Below, piece by piece: positions 15,959 through 24,241 of a stretch of DNA of 34,763 nt. This stretch comes from Prevotella sp. (GTDB lineage Bacteria > Bacteroidota > Bacteroidia > Bacteroidales > Bacteroidaceae), in NCBI GenBank assembly GCA_016291005.1, contig JAEEVT010000010.1:1-34763 (forward strand), given 5' to 3'. Positions within the stretch are counted from its first letter, which is position 1. Every line of letters begins with the position of its first letter. A model generated the notes under the pieces. The model ran no database searches and was not told the origin of the DNA. It saw only the letters and a list, made by a program, of their open reading frames with translations. Both the position numbers and the translations under genes were made by a program.

Positions 15959-17483
15959 GGCTCACCTCCTTTCTTTCCTTAACGGCCTTCTCAGCTTCTT
16001 CAGCCTCAATCTTCAGAGCTTCTACCATGTGGTCGAGCAAGTCGATAATCTTCTCGCTCTGTTCCTTGATGACGCTGACTTCAAAGTCGGCCTCCTGCGG
16101 GCTAATCGTTTCAAAATTATTACCGAGCTTCATGACACTTCGCTCGATGAGGTCCGACGGTACTGTCATCTGCGTTGTCATATAGTGCAGGAAGGTTGTC
16201 TTCATACGGTCGGAACCCTGCGCATTGCCGAGGGCCTTACGCAACTCCTCGCTACGTTTGGTCAACCTCTTCGTCAACTGTTCCAGTTCGGTCGACTTTG
16301 CGGCCAGTGACTGCTGCATGCGTCGGAAGAGATCCTGTAACTGTCCTATCTCGTCGTCGCGTTGTGCCTTTGGAACTGTTTCGGTGTAATTACCTTCTGC
16401 CACACGGTGTGCCGAACGTGTCAACATACGCAAAGGCAGCATCTGTCGGCGGACAACCAGACGGCAAAGCACCACAAAGAACAATATACCGACAATGGTG
16501 ATGGCCAGCACCAGATAGATCAGGAAATCGTAGTTGCCAAGGATGTCGTCCTTGAGATACACCACACCGGCACTCCATTCTATCTGATCCATGGGCCTAT
16601 CTATCATTGCGGTGTGACGGAAAGGCTTATAGAACACGTACCACTCCTTGTTGCTCATCTGGAAGGTCTTAAAGCCCGTCTCGCCAGATACCACTGCCTT
16701 GGCAGCCTCGCGTACGGAAGGGTCTTCATTTTTGTCAGCATACTCCCACACTGTCTTTATTCCCGACAGTTTCTTAGCATCACTATGGACAATGTATGAG
16801 CCGTTGTTGCTCAACAATACGCAGTAACTATTGGGTGAGGGCTTGACAGAATGCACTATCTGGGAAAGCAGAGAGATAGGCAAATCGACAGCGATGACCC
16901 CCACACACTCAGCACGGCTGTTGACAATTGGCAGACAGAAAGAGAGTGTCACGCCTTCGTTTTCCTCTTCTGGCAGAGGATCTGTCCAACAGGCACGTTT
17001 CGTTGACATAGGTAACTTATACCACAGCTGTTCTGTATATGGTTGGTTGCCAAATGTCTCGGCAGTCACCAGAGAGTTGTTCCCTTGCTTGTAGTCTGCT
17101 CTGTGAACGTAAGCCATGAACAGCTCGCGCCCAGGATAATAATTCGGTTTGAAGGCAATGGCACATCCTACGATATAGGGATAGGTCTCCACAATACTGC
17201 GGCAATATGTAAACATACGGTCAGGCTGGTCAAGATGCCACTGTATGTCTTGATAGATGTTATAGGTGGTCTGTTCGACAGTCATCAGAATATTGTCGAT
17301 GTGTTGCTCTGTGCTCTCCAGTGTCTGTACGGCGTCACCTTGAGCCTCTTCCACCAGCGCCTGACGTGAGAAATAAAGCATCACTCCCAGCGACAGCAAT
17401 AGCAGCAGTACCATCTCGCAGACCACCATCAGGTTCAGTCTGAGCGATGTGTAGGGGATAGTAATTTTACTCAGTTTCAGCAT
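15948..17483 (-). CDS. Cache-HAMP sensor protein with degenerate HisKA helix (pseudo-histidine kinase)
   Basis: A 511-residue membrane protein with TM1 (about 17-38), a periplasmic Cache/PDC domain (about 45-310; AFKPNYYPG, WTDPLPEE, GVIAVDLPI), TM2 (about 320-342) and HAMP (about 343-395). A coiled coil leads into FLHYMTTQMTVP (431-442). This aligns with the downstream kinase's FIQNLSHQIRTP, but Thr437 stands where the phospho-His should be. A helix hairpin with charged heptads ends the protein; there is no ATPase domain. It probably dimerises but cannot autophosphorylate. It overlaps both neighbours (17 bp upstream, 11 bp downstream), so all three should be made together. A modulatory partner of the kinase is the natural inference. 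Confidence 0.88.
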   Translation of the reverse strand: MLKLSKITIPYTSLRLNLMVVCEMVLLLLLSLGVMLYFSRQALVEEAQGDAVQTLESTEQHIDNILMTVEQTTYNIYQDIQWHLDQPDRMFTYCRSIVETYPYIVGCAIAFKPNYYPGRELFMAYVHRADYKQGNNSLVTAETFGNQPYTEQLWYKLPMSTKRACWTDPLPEEENEGVTLSFCLPIVNSRAECVGVIAVDLPISLLSQIVHSVKPSPNSYCVLLSNNGSYIVHSDAKKLSGIKTVWEYADKNEDPSVREAAKAVVSGETGFKTFQMSNKEWYVFYKPFRHTAMIDRPMDQIEWSAGVVYLKDDILGNYDFLIYLVLAITIVGILFFVVLCRLVVRRQMLPLRMLTRSAHRVAEGNYTETVPKAQRDDEIGQLQDLFRRMQQSLAAKSTELEQLTKRLTKRSEELRKALGNAQGSDRMKTTFLHYMTTQMTVPSDLIERSVMKLGNNFETISPQEADFEVSVIKEQSEKIIDLLDHMVEALKIEAEEAEKAVKERKEVSHDE

Positions 17484-18459
17484 ACTTCAATCTGCGACAT
17501 ACAATCCAGACGACAATTATTCCAAGGACAGCCACAACCAGTAATGCGAGGCCAACCTTCGACAACGGGCTCCACATATCTTGCTTAGATACAACGATGG
17601 CCACAAACCAGTTGACATGGTCGATAGGACCGTAATAGACAGTTGACGGTACACCCTTGACGTCCAGGTTTATCTTGCCAATCTTCTTTTGTGTCAAGCT
17701 GTTTACCATTTGCTCTTGGGTCATGGAAACGCCCTTGTCTTCCGGACTGGCTATGCAACTGCCGTCGCTATTGATGACCACCGTGTAGAAGTCACCGTCG
17801 CAGCTCAAAAGGTAGCGATTCAGTAGGTCGTTGTCTCTAAACTCTTCGTCCACGCGCTGCAGTTCCTTGCTCAGCCACTCAAAGGTCATGTCCGCTCCGC
17901 AGACGCAGGCGAGCCGCCCCTGACTATCATACACGGGCTTGACAAACGTCGTATAGTGACCGCTGATGTCCGTACCGTCATAATAATAATATGGATCTGA
18001 CCAGAAGCTATCGTTTGACTTTTTCGCACGGATATACCAGTCGGACTTATGGTAGTTGTGGCGTGCCGACCCCACCATGCGAAGCTCGAACGCGCTGGAG
18101 TCAACATGAACCACGTAAGGTTCAAACCACGTACCTTTCTGTGGGAAATAGTTGGGTTCAAAGGCGGCAAAATATCCTCTCACCTCAGGGTTCAGGCTGG
18201 TTTTGCTTTCCAAGGCAGCTATCACGGACTCGGGTGAGTCAAGGTGTTTCTCTACCTCGTCAAACACGTTCATCGCGTTCATCTCCATACCCCTGATGGT
18301 TTTGGCAATCTTCTCCGAGGCAATATTCATCATGCCCACATAACGTACATGAGCCTCTGCTGTAATGGCTTGATAGCATGTCCATAGAGCTATAGCAGAA
18401 AATAGTATAAACACCATTAACACCGTTAACAGCACGTATAGTTTAAATCGTTTCACCAT
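17467..18459 (-). CDS. Cache-domain membrane protein without cytoplasmic output domain
   Basis: A 330-residue protein made of TM1 (about 7-29), a periplasmic Cache/PDC domain (about 35-290) and TM2 (about 296-318), followed by only about a dozen basic residues. The domain shows the same landmarks as the two downstream proteins: FEPNYFPQ, the DWY-(x)-WSDPYY region, SGHYTTFVKPVYD and CGADMTFEWL. It therefore senses something but has no HAMP, kinase or effector. It is the first gene after the promoter, and its end overlaps the next start by 17 bp. The three paralogous sensors probably arose by duplication; this one may form mixed dimers or act as a ligand-binding decoy. Confidence 0.88.
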   Translation of the reverse strand: MVKRFKLYVLLTVLMVFILFSAIALWTCYQAITAEAHVRYVGMMNIASEKIAKTIRGMEMNAMNVFDEVEKHLDSPESVIAALESKTSLNPEVRGYFAAFEPNYFPQKGTWFEPYVVHVDSSAFELRMVGSARHNYHKSDWYIRAKKSNDSFWSDPYYYYDGTDISGHYTTFVKPVYDSQGRLACVCGADMTFEWLSKELQRVDEEFRDNDLLNRYLLSCDGDFYTVVINSDGSCIASPEDKGVSMTQEQMVNSLTQKKIGKINLDVKGVPSTVYYGPIDHVNWFVAIVVSKQDMWSPLSKVGLALLVVAVLGIIVVWIVCRRLKYAETE

Positions 18460-18526
18460 AGTTTAAGCGTCTAGTTAGAAACATTATTGCCAGATATGAC
18501 TTGCGTTCCATAACGAATTGCACCTG

Positions 18527-18558
18527 CAAAGATACGAAAAGCTTTTGACAAATGCAAA
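18527..18558 (-). promoter_or_regulatory. promoter of the three-gene Cache sensor operon
   Basis: On the minus strand TTTG (18558-18555), a 20-nt spacer and TAtcTTTG (18534-18527) match the Bacteroidetes consensus, giving a leader of about 60 nt. It is back-to-back with the promoter of the aromatic operon. Confidence 0.8.
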
Positions 18559-18573
18559 AAATCTTTCAAAATG

Positions 18574-18605
18574 TTTGGTAGATTCGTGAAAAAGTTATAT
18601 TTTTG
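18574..18605 (+). promoter_or_regulatory. promoter of the aromatic amino acid operon
   Basis: TTTG (18574-18577), a 20-nt spacer and TAttTTTG (18598-18605) match the consensus. The leader before ATG 18656 is only ~45 nt and holds no Phe/Tyr-rich leader peptide or attenuator hairpin, so classical attenuation is not visible. Confidence 0.75.
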
Positions 18606-18655
18606 CGGAGTTTATGGTAATAATTAATTGTCAATAGTCAAAGTCAATAATATAG

Positions 18656-19498
18656 ATGAAGAGGATTGCGATACAAGGACTGAAGGGATCTTTTCATGAC
18701 ATTGCGGCACACCTATTTTACGAGGGTGAGCAGATGCAGCTTATCTGCTGTTCGACGTTTGAGCAGGTGTTTGCCGAGATGAAGAAGGACCCGACAGCCA
18801 TCGGTATGCTGGCCATTGAGAACACCATTGCCGGCAGTCTGCTGCACAACTACGAACTGCTGCGCGACTCGGGTACTACTATCGTTGGCGAGCATAAGCT
18901 GCACATCACGCACAGCATCTGCTGTCTGCCGGAGGACGACTGGGACACCATCCAGGAGGTGCACTCGCACCCTGTGGCACTGATGCAATGCCGCAAGTTC
19001 CTGGCCCAGCACCCCAACCTGAAGAATGTGGAGGCCGACGACACAGCCGGTTCGGCAAAGATGATTGCCGAGGAGGGTAGGCGAGGCTGGGCAGCCATCT
19101 GCCACGCCGAGGCTGCACGCCTCTATGGCCTGAAGGTCTTGGAGGACAGCATCGAGGACAACAAGCACAACTTCACCCGCTTCCTCGTGGTAAGCAATCC
19201 CAACAAGGCCGACTTGCTTCGCCCGTTGACGGAAACCAACAAGGCGAGCATCGTCTTCTCTTTACCCCACGAGGAGGGAAGTCTGAGTCATGTCCTCGCC
19301 ATCCTGTCGTTCTACAGGATTAACTTGACGAAGATCCAGTCGTTGCCTATCATCGGCCGCGAGTGGGAGTATTTGTTCTATGTTGACGTGATGTACGACG
19401 ACTTGACTCGCTATCGCCAAAGTATTGACGCGATTATTCCGCTGACGAAAGACTTTACAATACTTGGCGAGTATAAGGACGGAAAGCAAACCAATTAA
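18656..19498 (+). CDS. pheA: prephenate dehydratase
   Basis: Decarboxylates and dehydrates prephenate to phenylpyruvate, the committed step to phenylalanine. The 280-residue protein is monofunctional: a prephenate dehydratase domain (about 1-185) with the diagnostic NFTRF motif (172-176), then an ACT regulatory domain (about 198-275; GSLSHVLAILSFYRINLTKI). The ACT domain normally binds phenylalanine for feedback inhibition. The chorismate mutase it depends on is not fused here but is fused to DAHP synthase two genes downstream. It is the first gene of the aromatic operon, and the start ATG 18656 matches the family N-terminus (RIAIQGLKGSFHD). Confidence 0.96.
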   Translation: MKRIAIQGLKGSFHDIAAHLFYEGEQMQLICCSTFEQVFAEMKKDPTAIGMLAIENTIAGSLLHNYELLRDSGTTIVGEHKLHITHSICCLPEDDWDTIQEVHSHPVALMQCRKFLAQHPNLKNVEADDTAGSAKMIAEEGRRGWAAICHAEAARLYGLKVLEDSIEDNKHNFTRFLVVSNPNKADLLRPLTETNKASIVFSLPHEEGSLSHVLAILSFYRINLTKIQSLPIIGREWEYLFYVDVMYDDLTRYRQSIDAIIPLTKDFTILGEYKDGKQTN

Positions 19499-19534
19499 AG
19501 ATAAAAAGGTAAAAAGTAAATAGGATGAACAATT

Positions 19535-20719
19535 ATGATACAACCAGCAGAAAGATTAAGCTTAGTGAGCGAATATTATTTCAGTAGGAAACTGAAGGAG
19601 GTGGCGCAGTTGAATGCCGAGGGCAAGGACATTATCAGCTTGGCCATTGGTTCGCCGGACATGCCGCCGTCGGAACAAACCATCGAGAAATTGTGCAAGG
19701 TGGCTCATAATCCTACGGCCCATGGCTACCAGCCCACGCAGGGTACGCCGGAGTTGCGACAGGCTATGGCGGGGTTCTATAAGCGTTGGTACAATGTTGA
19801 CCTCGACGCGAAGAGTGAACTGTTGCCGTTGATTGGTTCCAAGGAGGGCATCCTGCACACCACATTGGCCTTCGTCAACCCTGGCGACGCCGTCTTGGTG
19901 CCGAACCCGGGCTATCCCACGTACACCTCTTTGTCAAAGCTATTAGGGGCCAAGATTGTCAACTACGACTTGCGCGAGGACAACGGCTGGCAGCCCGACT
20001 TTGACCAGTTGGAGGAAATAGTTAATGATAAATCGTCAAATTGTAAATTACTCTGGACCAACTACCCCAACATGCCTACGGGAGGCCGTGCCCAGATGGA
20101 AACCTACGAACGGCTGGTGCGTTTTGCCAAGGAGCATAACCTCGTCGTCGTGAATGACAACCCGTATTCGTTCATCCTTAGCGAAGAACACCTGAGCATC
20201 CTGCAGGTGCCTGGCGCCAAGGATTGCTGCATTGAGTTCAACAGCATGTCGAAGTCGCATAACATGCCAGGCTGGCGTGTGGGTATGTGTGCCTCTAACG
20301 CCGAGTTCATCCAATGGATTCTGAAGGTGCAGTCGAACATAGAGAGTGGTACGTTCCGCGGCATCCAGCTTGCTGCCGCTGAGGCTTACAACAACAGCGA
20401 GGCCTGGCACCGCGAGTATAACATCGAGACCTATGCCCGTCGCCGCCAGTATGCCGAACAGATTATGGACGTCTTGGGCTGTACGTACGACAAGAACCAG
20501 GTGGGCATGTTCCTCTGGGGCAAGATTCCCTCTATATATAATAATGTGGAGGATCTGACGGAGCGTGTGCTCCACGAGGCCCGCGTCTTCATCACCCCTG
20601 GCTTCATCTTCGGCTCGAACGGTGAGCGATATATCCGCATCTCCCTCTGCGCCAAGGAAGAAAAAATCCAAGAAGCCCTAAAAAGAATTGAAAAGACCCT
20701 CCCCCCGCCTTCCCTGTGA
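19535..20719 (+). CDS. PLP-dependent aminotransferase, probably aromatic / aspartate type
   Basis: A class I/II aminotransferase of 394 residues. The PLP lysine is Lys240 in NSMSKSHNMPGWRVG, and NDNPYSFI holds the Asp and Tyr that contact the cofactor. Its place between prephenate dehydratase and DAHP synthase argues for transamination of phenylpyruvate and 4-hydroxyphenylpyruvate to Phe and Tyr; by sequence alone it could be annotated as LL-DAP- or aspartate-type. It starts 36 bp after pheA. The last residues (KTLPPPSL) and the TGA stop are encoded inside the left arm of an inverted-repeat element (20695-20729), so the native C-terminus has probably been replaced. Confidence 0.9.
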   Translation: MIQPAERLSLVSEYYFSRKLKEVAQLNAEGKDIISLAIGSPDMPPSEQTIEKLCKVAHNPTAHGYQPTQGTPELRQAMAGFYKRWYNVDLDAKSELLPLIGSKEGILHTTLAFVNPGDAVLVPNPGYPTYTSLSKLLGAKIVNYDLREDNGWQPDFDQLEEIVNDKSSNCKLLWTNYPNMPTGGRAQMETYERLVRFAKEHNLVVVNDNPYSFILSEEHLSILQVPGAKDCCIEFNSMSKSHNMPGWRVGMCASNAEFIQWILKVQSNIESGTFRGIQLAAAEAYNNSEAWHREYNIETYARRRQYAEQIMDVLGCTYDKNQVGMFLWGKIPSIYNNVEDLTERVLHEARVFITPGFIFGSNGERYIRISLCAKEEKIQEALKRIEKTLPPPSL

Positions 20720-20836
20720 GGGAGGGAGTGGTCACACTCTATATCAACAAGTAAATTTAAAAAGGAATAATAATAGTAGAATACCCCCGACAAACATTCT
20801 ACTCCCCTCCATGCAGGGAGGGGTAGGGGGTGGGTC
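20695..20836. mobile_element. MITE-like element with ~35-bp terminal inverted repeats
   Basis: The left arm (20695-20729, GACCCTCCCCC... to ...GGGAGT) and right arm (20801-20836) are inverted copies of each other, identical at most positions. Each arm also holds its own small hairpin (CCCT/AGGG type). The ~70-bp centre is A/T-rich with no ORF. C/G-rich intergenic repeats of this style (GGGAGGGGTAGGGGGTGGG) are, as far as I recall, common in Bacteroidetes genomes. No transposase is inside, and I could not identify a clear target-site duplication. Confidence 0.7.
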
Positions 20837-20839
20837 ATT

Positions 20840-21904
20840 ATGGAACTGGAATTAGAACCTGTAAAATTACCGAGTGACAACGAACGCCCCTTCGTGATTG
20901 CCGGCCCGTGTAGTGCCGAGACCGAAGAGCAAGTGATGGAAACCGCCCGACAGCTGGCCATGAAGGGTTGCCACAACTTCCGTGCCGGTGTATGGAAGCC
21001 GCGCACCAAGCCTGGTGGCTTCGAGGGCAATGGCGAGAAAGCCCTGCCCTGGATGAAGCAGGTGAAGGACGAAACCCACATGCTGATAGCTACCGAGGTG
21101 GCTACTCCCGAGCATGTCGAACTGGCTATGAAGTACGACATGGACATCCTGTGGATTGGTGCTCGTACGACAGCAAACCCCTTCGCCGTGCAAGCTCTGG
21201 CTGATGCCATGAAGGGAATAGAAGTGCCCGTCTTCGTCAAAAATCCCGTGAACCCCGACTTAGAGCTCTGGGTTGGTGCCTTGCAGCGTCTGAATCAGGC
21301 TGGCGTCAAGCGTCTGGGAGCCATCCATCGTGGCTTCTCTTCATACGAGCAGAAAATCTACCGCAATGCCCCGATGTGGCAGATTCCCATCGAGTTGCAC
21401 CGTCGCATTCCCGACCTGCCCATTATCTGCGACCCCAGCCACATCGGCGGACGTCGCGAACTGATTGCTCCGCTGTGTCAGCAGGCAATGGACATCGGCT
21501 TCGACGGCCTCATCGTTGAGAGCCATTGCGACCCCGACAAGGCATGGAGCGATGCTAAGCAGCAGGTGACACCTGACGTGCTGGACTATATCCTGGCCTT
21601 GCTCATCATCCGCGACGAGTACGTCACCACCGAGAGCATTCAGCAGCTGCGTAAGCAGATTGACGAACTGGACAACCAGCTGATGGAGATCCTGTCGAAG
21701 CGTATGGGTATCTGTCGCGAGATTGGCAATTACAAGAAGGAGCATAACATGACGGTGCTACAGGCATCGCGCTACAATGAGATCTTAGAGAAGCGCGGTG
21801 TTCAGGGCTCGCTGTCGGGTATGGCTCCTGAATTTGTCGCCAAGGTCTTTGAGAGCATCCACGAAGAAAGCGTCCGTCAACAAATTGAAATCGTGAACAA
21901 ATGA
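20840..21904 (+). CDS. bifunctional DAHP synthase / chorismate mutase
   Basis: Joins the first step of the shikimate pathway (PEP plus erythrose-4-phosphate to DAHP) with chorismate mutase, which makes prephenate for the flanking enzymes. Residues 1-255 form a type I-beta DAHP synthase barrel (GPCSAETEEQ, KPRTKPGGFEG, ICDPSHIGGRRE, VESHCDPDKAW). Residues about 260-350 form an AroQ-type helical mutase (LRKQIDELDNQLMEILSKRM, ending in an ESIHEES helix). The fusion allows prephenate or chorismate to feed back on DAHP synthesis. ATG 20840 sits 3 bp outside the right arm of the inverted-repeat element, so its leader derives from that element. It overlaps tyrA by 4 bp. Confidence 0.95.
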   Translation: MELELEPVKLPSDNERPFVIAGPCSAETEEQVMETARQLAMKGCHNFRAGVWKPRTKPGGFEGNGEKALPWMKQVKDETHMLIATEVATPEHVELAMKYDMDILWIGARTTANPFAVQALADAMKGIEVPVFVKNPVNPDLELWVGALQRLNQAGVKRLGAIHRGFSSYEQKIYRNAPMWQIPIELHRRIPDLPIICDPSHIGGRRELIAPLCQQAMDIGFDGLIVESHCDPDKAWSDAKQQVTPDVLDYILALLIIRDEYVTTESIQQLRKQIDELDNQLMEILSKRMGICREIGNYKKEHNMTVLQASRYNEILEKRGVQGSLSGMAPEFVAKVFESIHEESVRQQIEIVNK

Positions 21905-22695
21905 AGATATTAGTATTAGGTGCAGGCAAGATGGGATCCTTCTTCATCGACCTGCTGAGTTTCGACCACGAGGTTGCCGTCTATGAGAGAGATCCGAAGC
22001 GCATGCGCTTTACCTATAACTGTCAGCGCTTCACCCAGTTGGAGGAGATCAGCCAGTTTCAGCCGGAGTTGGCCATCAACGCCGTCACGCTGAAGTACAC
22101 CATCCCGGTGTTCGAGCAGGTCATACCCTATCTGCCCAAAGACTGCATCATCAGCGACATCGCCTCGGTGAAGACCGACTTGAAGGACTTCTACGAGCAG
22201 ACGGGTCGTCGCTATGTCTCCACGCACCCCATGTTCGGACCAACCTTTGCCAACCTGCAGCAACTCACGGAGGAGAACGCCATCATCATCAGCGAGGGCG
22301 ACTACATGGGTCGCATCTTCTTCAAGGACCTCTACCAGCGCTTGGGGCTGAACATCTACGAGTACACCTTTGAAGAGCATGACAAGACGGTGGCTTACTC
22401 GCTGAGTATTCCCTTCGTCTCGACCTTCGTCTTTGCCGCCGTCATGAAACATCAGGACGCTCCAGGTACCACCTTCAAGCGCCACATGCGCATTGCCAAG
22501 GGCGTGCTCAACGAGGACGACTATCTGCTACAGGAAATCCTCTTCAACCCTTACACCCACGATCAGGTCAGCCAAATCCGTACGGAGTTGAAAGAACTTC
22601 TGGAGATTATTGACACGAAGAACGCCGAGGGCATGAAGGGCTACCTGACGAAGATTCGTAACAACGTTAAGCGCGACATAGAAATTAATAAGTAA
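21901..22695 (+). CDS. tyrA: prephenate dehydrogenase
   Basis: Oxidatively decarboxylates prephenate to 4-hydroxyphenylpyruvate for tyrosine. The N-terminal Rossmann fold carries GAGKMG (7-12) and an acidic Glu29 after the second strand, consistent with NAD. The catalytic His109 is in STHPMFGPTFANL. The C-terminal helical dimerisation domain follows. At 264 residues it has no ACT domain or fused mutase, so tyrosine feedback is not visible here. The ATG overlaps the DAHP synthase/mutase stop (ATGA), and its own stop overlaps the next start by one base, showing tight translational coupling. Confidence 0.93.
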   Translation: MKILVLGAGKMGSFFIDLLSFDHEVAVYERDPKRMRFTYNCQRFTQLEEISQFQPELAINAVTLKYTIPVFEQVIPYLPKDCIISDIASVKTDLKDFYEQTGRRYVSTHPMFGPTFANLQQLTEENAIIISEGDYMGRIFFKDLYQRLGLNIYEYTFEEHDKTVAYSLSIPFVSTFVFAAVMKHQDAPGTTFKRHMRIAKGVLNEDDYLLQEILFNPYTHDQVSQIRTELKELLEIIDTKNAEGMKGYLTKIRNNVKRDIEINK

Positions 22696-23360
22696 TGGAG
22701 AGACAACAATTTGAGGAATGCGTCCGTCAGCAGACTGACACCATTGAGCGCATCCGCCAGCGTGCCTACGACGTGCATCAGAGCGTCAACCAGATGTATG
22801 GTGATGGTTCGCTTCCCTATGGCTATCATCTGGACATGGTTGCAGAGCGTGTCCGTAACTTTGGCCATCTGGTGTGTGTTGTGGAGAACGATGTGCTTCC
22901 CTTATTCTTCAGTGCCTATTTTCACGACGCCATCGAGGATGCGCGTCTGACGTATAACGACGTCAAGCATGAGGCACGCCAGTTTCTGTCGGAAGGACAA
23001 ATCCCGATGGCGGCAGAAATCGTATATGCGCTGACCAACGATAAGGGACGTACGCGGGCCGAACGTGCCGGTGAGAAGTACTACAAGGGCATTCGTGAAA
23101 CGCCCTATGCCCCCTTCGTTAAGTTGTGTGACCGTCTGGCCAATGTGACATTCAGTTGCAGCAACGACATTGGCAATAATCAGCGCATGAAGGAAGTATA
23201 TAAGAATGAGATGATGCATTTTCTCGGATCTATCAATCCCCGTCGTGACGACGTCCGCTTCTTAGTGCCTCATGAAATGGTGGTGACAATGGCGGAGTTG
23301 GTCATCGACGACATAGAACAAGAGGAGAAGACCTTAGGCGCATGGTGGCTAAACTATTAG
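22695..23360 (+). CDS. HD-domain phosphohydrolase, small alarmone-hydrolase-like
   Basis: A 221-residue HD-superfamily protein. Metal ligands can be placed as His45 (YGYHLDMV), His77-Asp78 (FHDAIED) and Asp146 (KLCDRLANV), with Glu81-Asp82 as the likely catalytic ED pair. This spacing matches the hydrolase domain of RelA/SpoT and of MESH1-type small alarmone hydrolases; the protein has no synthetase, TGS or ACT domain. The start shares one base with the tyrA stop, so it is coupled to the aromatic operon. (p)ppGpp hydrolysis is a reasonable but untested guess; another nucleotide could be the substrate. Confidence 0.8.
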   Translation: MERQQFEECVRQQTDTIERIRQRAYDVHQSVNQMYGDGSLPYGYHLDMVAERVRNFGHLVCVVENDVLPLFFSAYFHDAIEDARLTYNDVKHEARQFLSEGQIPMAAEIVYALTNDKGRTRAERAGEKYYKGIRETPYAPFVKLCDRLANVTFSCSNDIGNNQRMKEVYKNEMMHFLGSINPRRDDVRFLVPHEMVVTMAELVIDDIEQEEKTLGAWWLNY

Positions 23361-23374
23361 TTAATTGATAATAG

Positions 23375-23398
23375 AAAATTGAGAATTCTTCAATTTTT
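23375..23398 (+). terminator. weak A/T-rich terminator-like hairpin
   Basis: AAAATTGA (23375-23382) pairs with TCAATTTT (23390-23397) around a 7-nt loop and runs into a short T tract. It sits just after the HD gene. The rest of the 65-bp gap is A/T-rich with no clear promoter for the next gene. Confidence 0.35.
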
Positions 23399-23425
23399 CA
23401 ATTCTTACATTTTTAAATTTTTTAG

Positions 23426-24241
23426 ATGGCCTTAGGTTGGTTGATAGGAGGAGTTCTGGGATTTATGAGCGGCGGACCATTGGGAGCGCTGCTCGGGGCT
23501 TTGTTTGGCAGCATGTTTGGAAACATGTTGGACGGTGTGAATACGCCGGAGACCCAAGGCGTCTTCGAGGATGCCTTTGACCGCGGAAACGGAAATGCCC
23601 GTCGGACTGGTCGTACGCGCCGGACTGACTACGGTCAGCGCAACAGTTTCCTGTTCTCCATGCTGGTGCTGGCATCATACATCATCAAGGCCGACGGCAA
23701 GGTGATGCATTCCGAGATGGAACTGGTGCGCAACGTGCTGCACCAGAATTTCGGCGATGTGGGTCGCGACCAAGGCAACGACATCCTGAACCGTCTTTTC
23801 GATGAGCAGAAGAGGGTAGGGGCGAGTCAGTTCCGTCAGACCGTCATGGATTGCTGCGGACAGATGGCTCGCGAGATGGACTATTCCCAGCGTCTGCAAC
23901 TGCTGAACTTCCTTGTCATGATTTCGCAGGCCGATGGCCGCGTAGATCCTGCCGAGGTTACGGCGATGAAGGAGTGCGCCCAATGGCTTCAGATGTCTCC
24001 CGACGAGGTGGATTCTATGCTTGGTTTAGGCAAGGATGACCTGGAGTCGGCCTACCGCGTACTTGGCGTCAGTCCCAATGCGTCTGACGATGAAGTGAAG
24101 AAGGCTTACCGCCGTCTGGCCTTGGAGCACCATCCCGACAAGGTAGCAGCCTTGGGTGAGGACATCCGTAAGGCCGCCGAAAAGAAATTCCAGGAGATTA
24201 ATGCAGCGAAAGAACGTATTTGGAAAGCCCGAGGACTGTAA
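23426..24241 (+). CDS. TerB-like and DnaJ-domain protein (DjlA-like co-chaperone)
   Basis: A 271-residue protein in three parts. Residues 1-37 are a Gly-rich hydrophobic segment with small-residue spacing ([22 protein letters not shown]), probably a membrane-associating glycine zipper. Residues about 70-190 resemble the TerB/DjlA central helical domain ([33 protein letters not shown]), two copies of an acidic metal-site motif. Residues about 205-270 are a J domain with HPD at 236-238, which stimulates DnaK. The order matches DjlA of Proteobacteria. The 3' end overlaps the QueH-FCL start by 41 bp, which suggests coupled translation. Confidence 0.9.
   Translation: MALGWLIGGVLGFMSGGPLGALLGALFGSMFGNMLDGVNTPETQGVFEDAFDRGNGNARRTGRTRRTDYGQRNSFLFSMLVLASYIIKADGKVMHSEMELVRNVLHQNFGDVGRDQGNDILNRLFDEQKRVGASQFRQTVMDCCGQMAREMDYSQRLQLLNFLVMISQADGRVDPAEVTAMKECAQWLQMSPDEVDSMLGLGKDDLESAYRVLGVSPNASDDEVKKAYRRLALEHHPDKVAALGEDIRKAAEKKFQEINAAKERIWKARGL

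Noticed and set aside
18606..18655. Attenuator or T-box-like leader before pheA
   Set aside because: The leader is about 45 nt, A/T-rich, and holds neither a Phe/Tyr-rich peptide nor competing hairpins.
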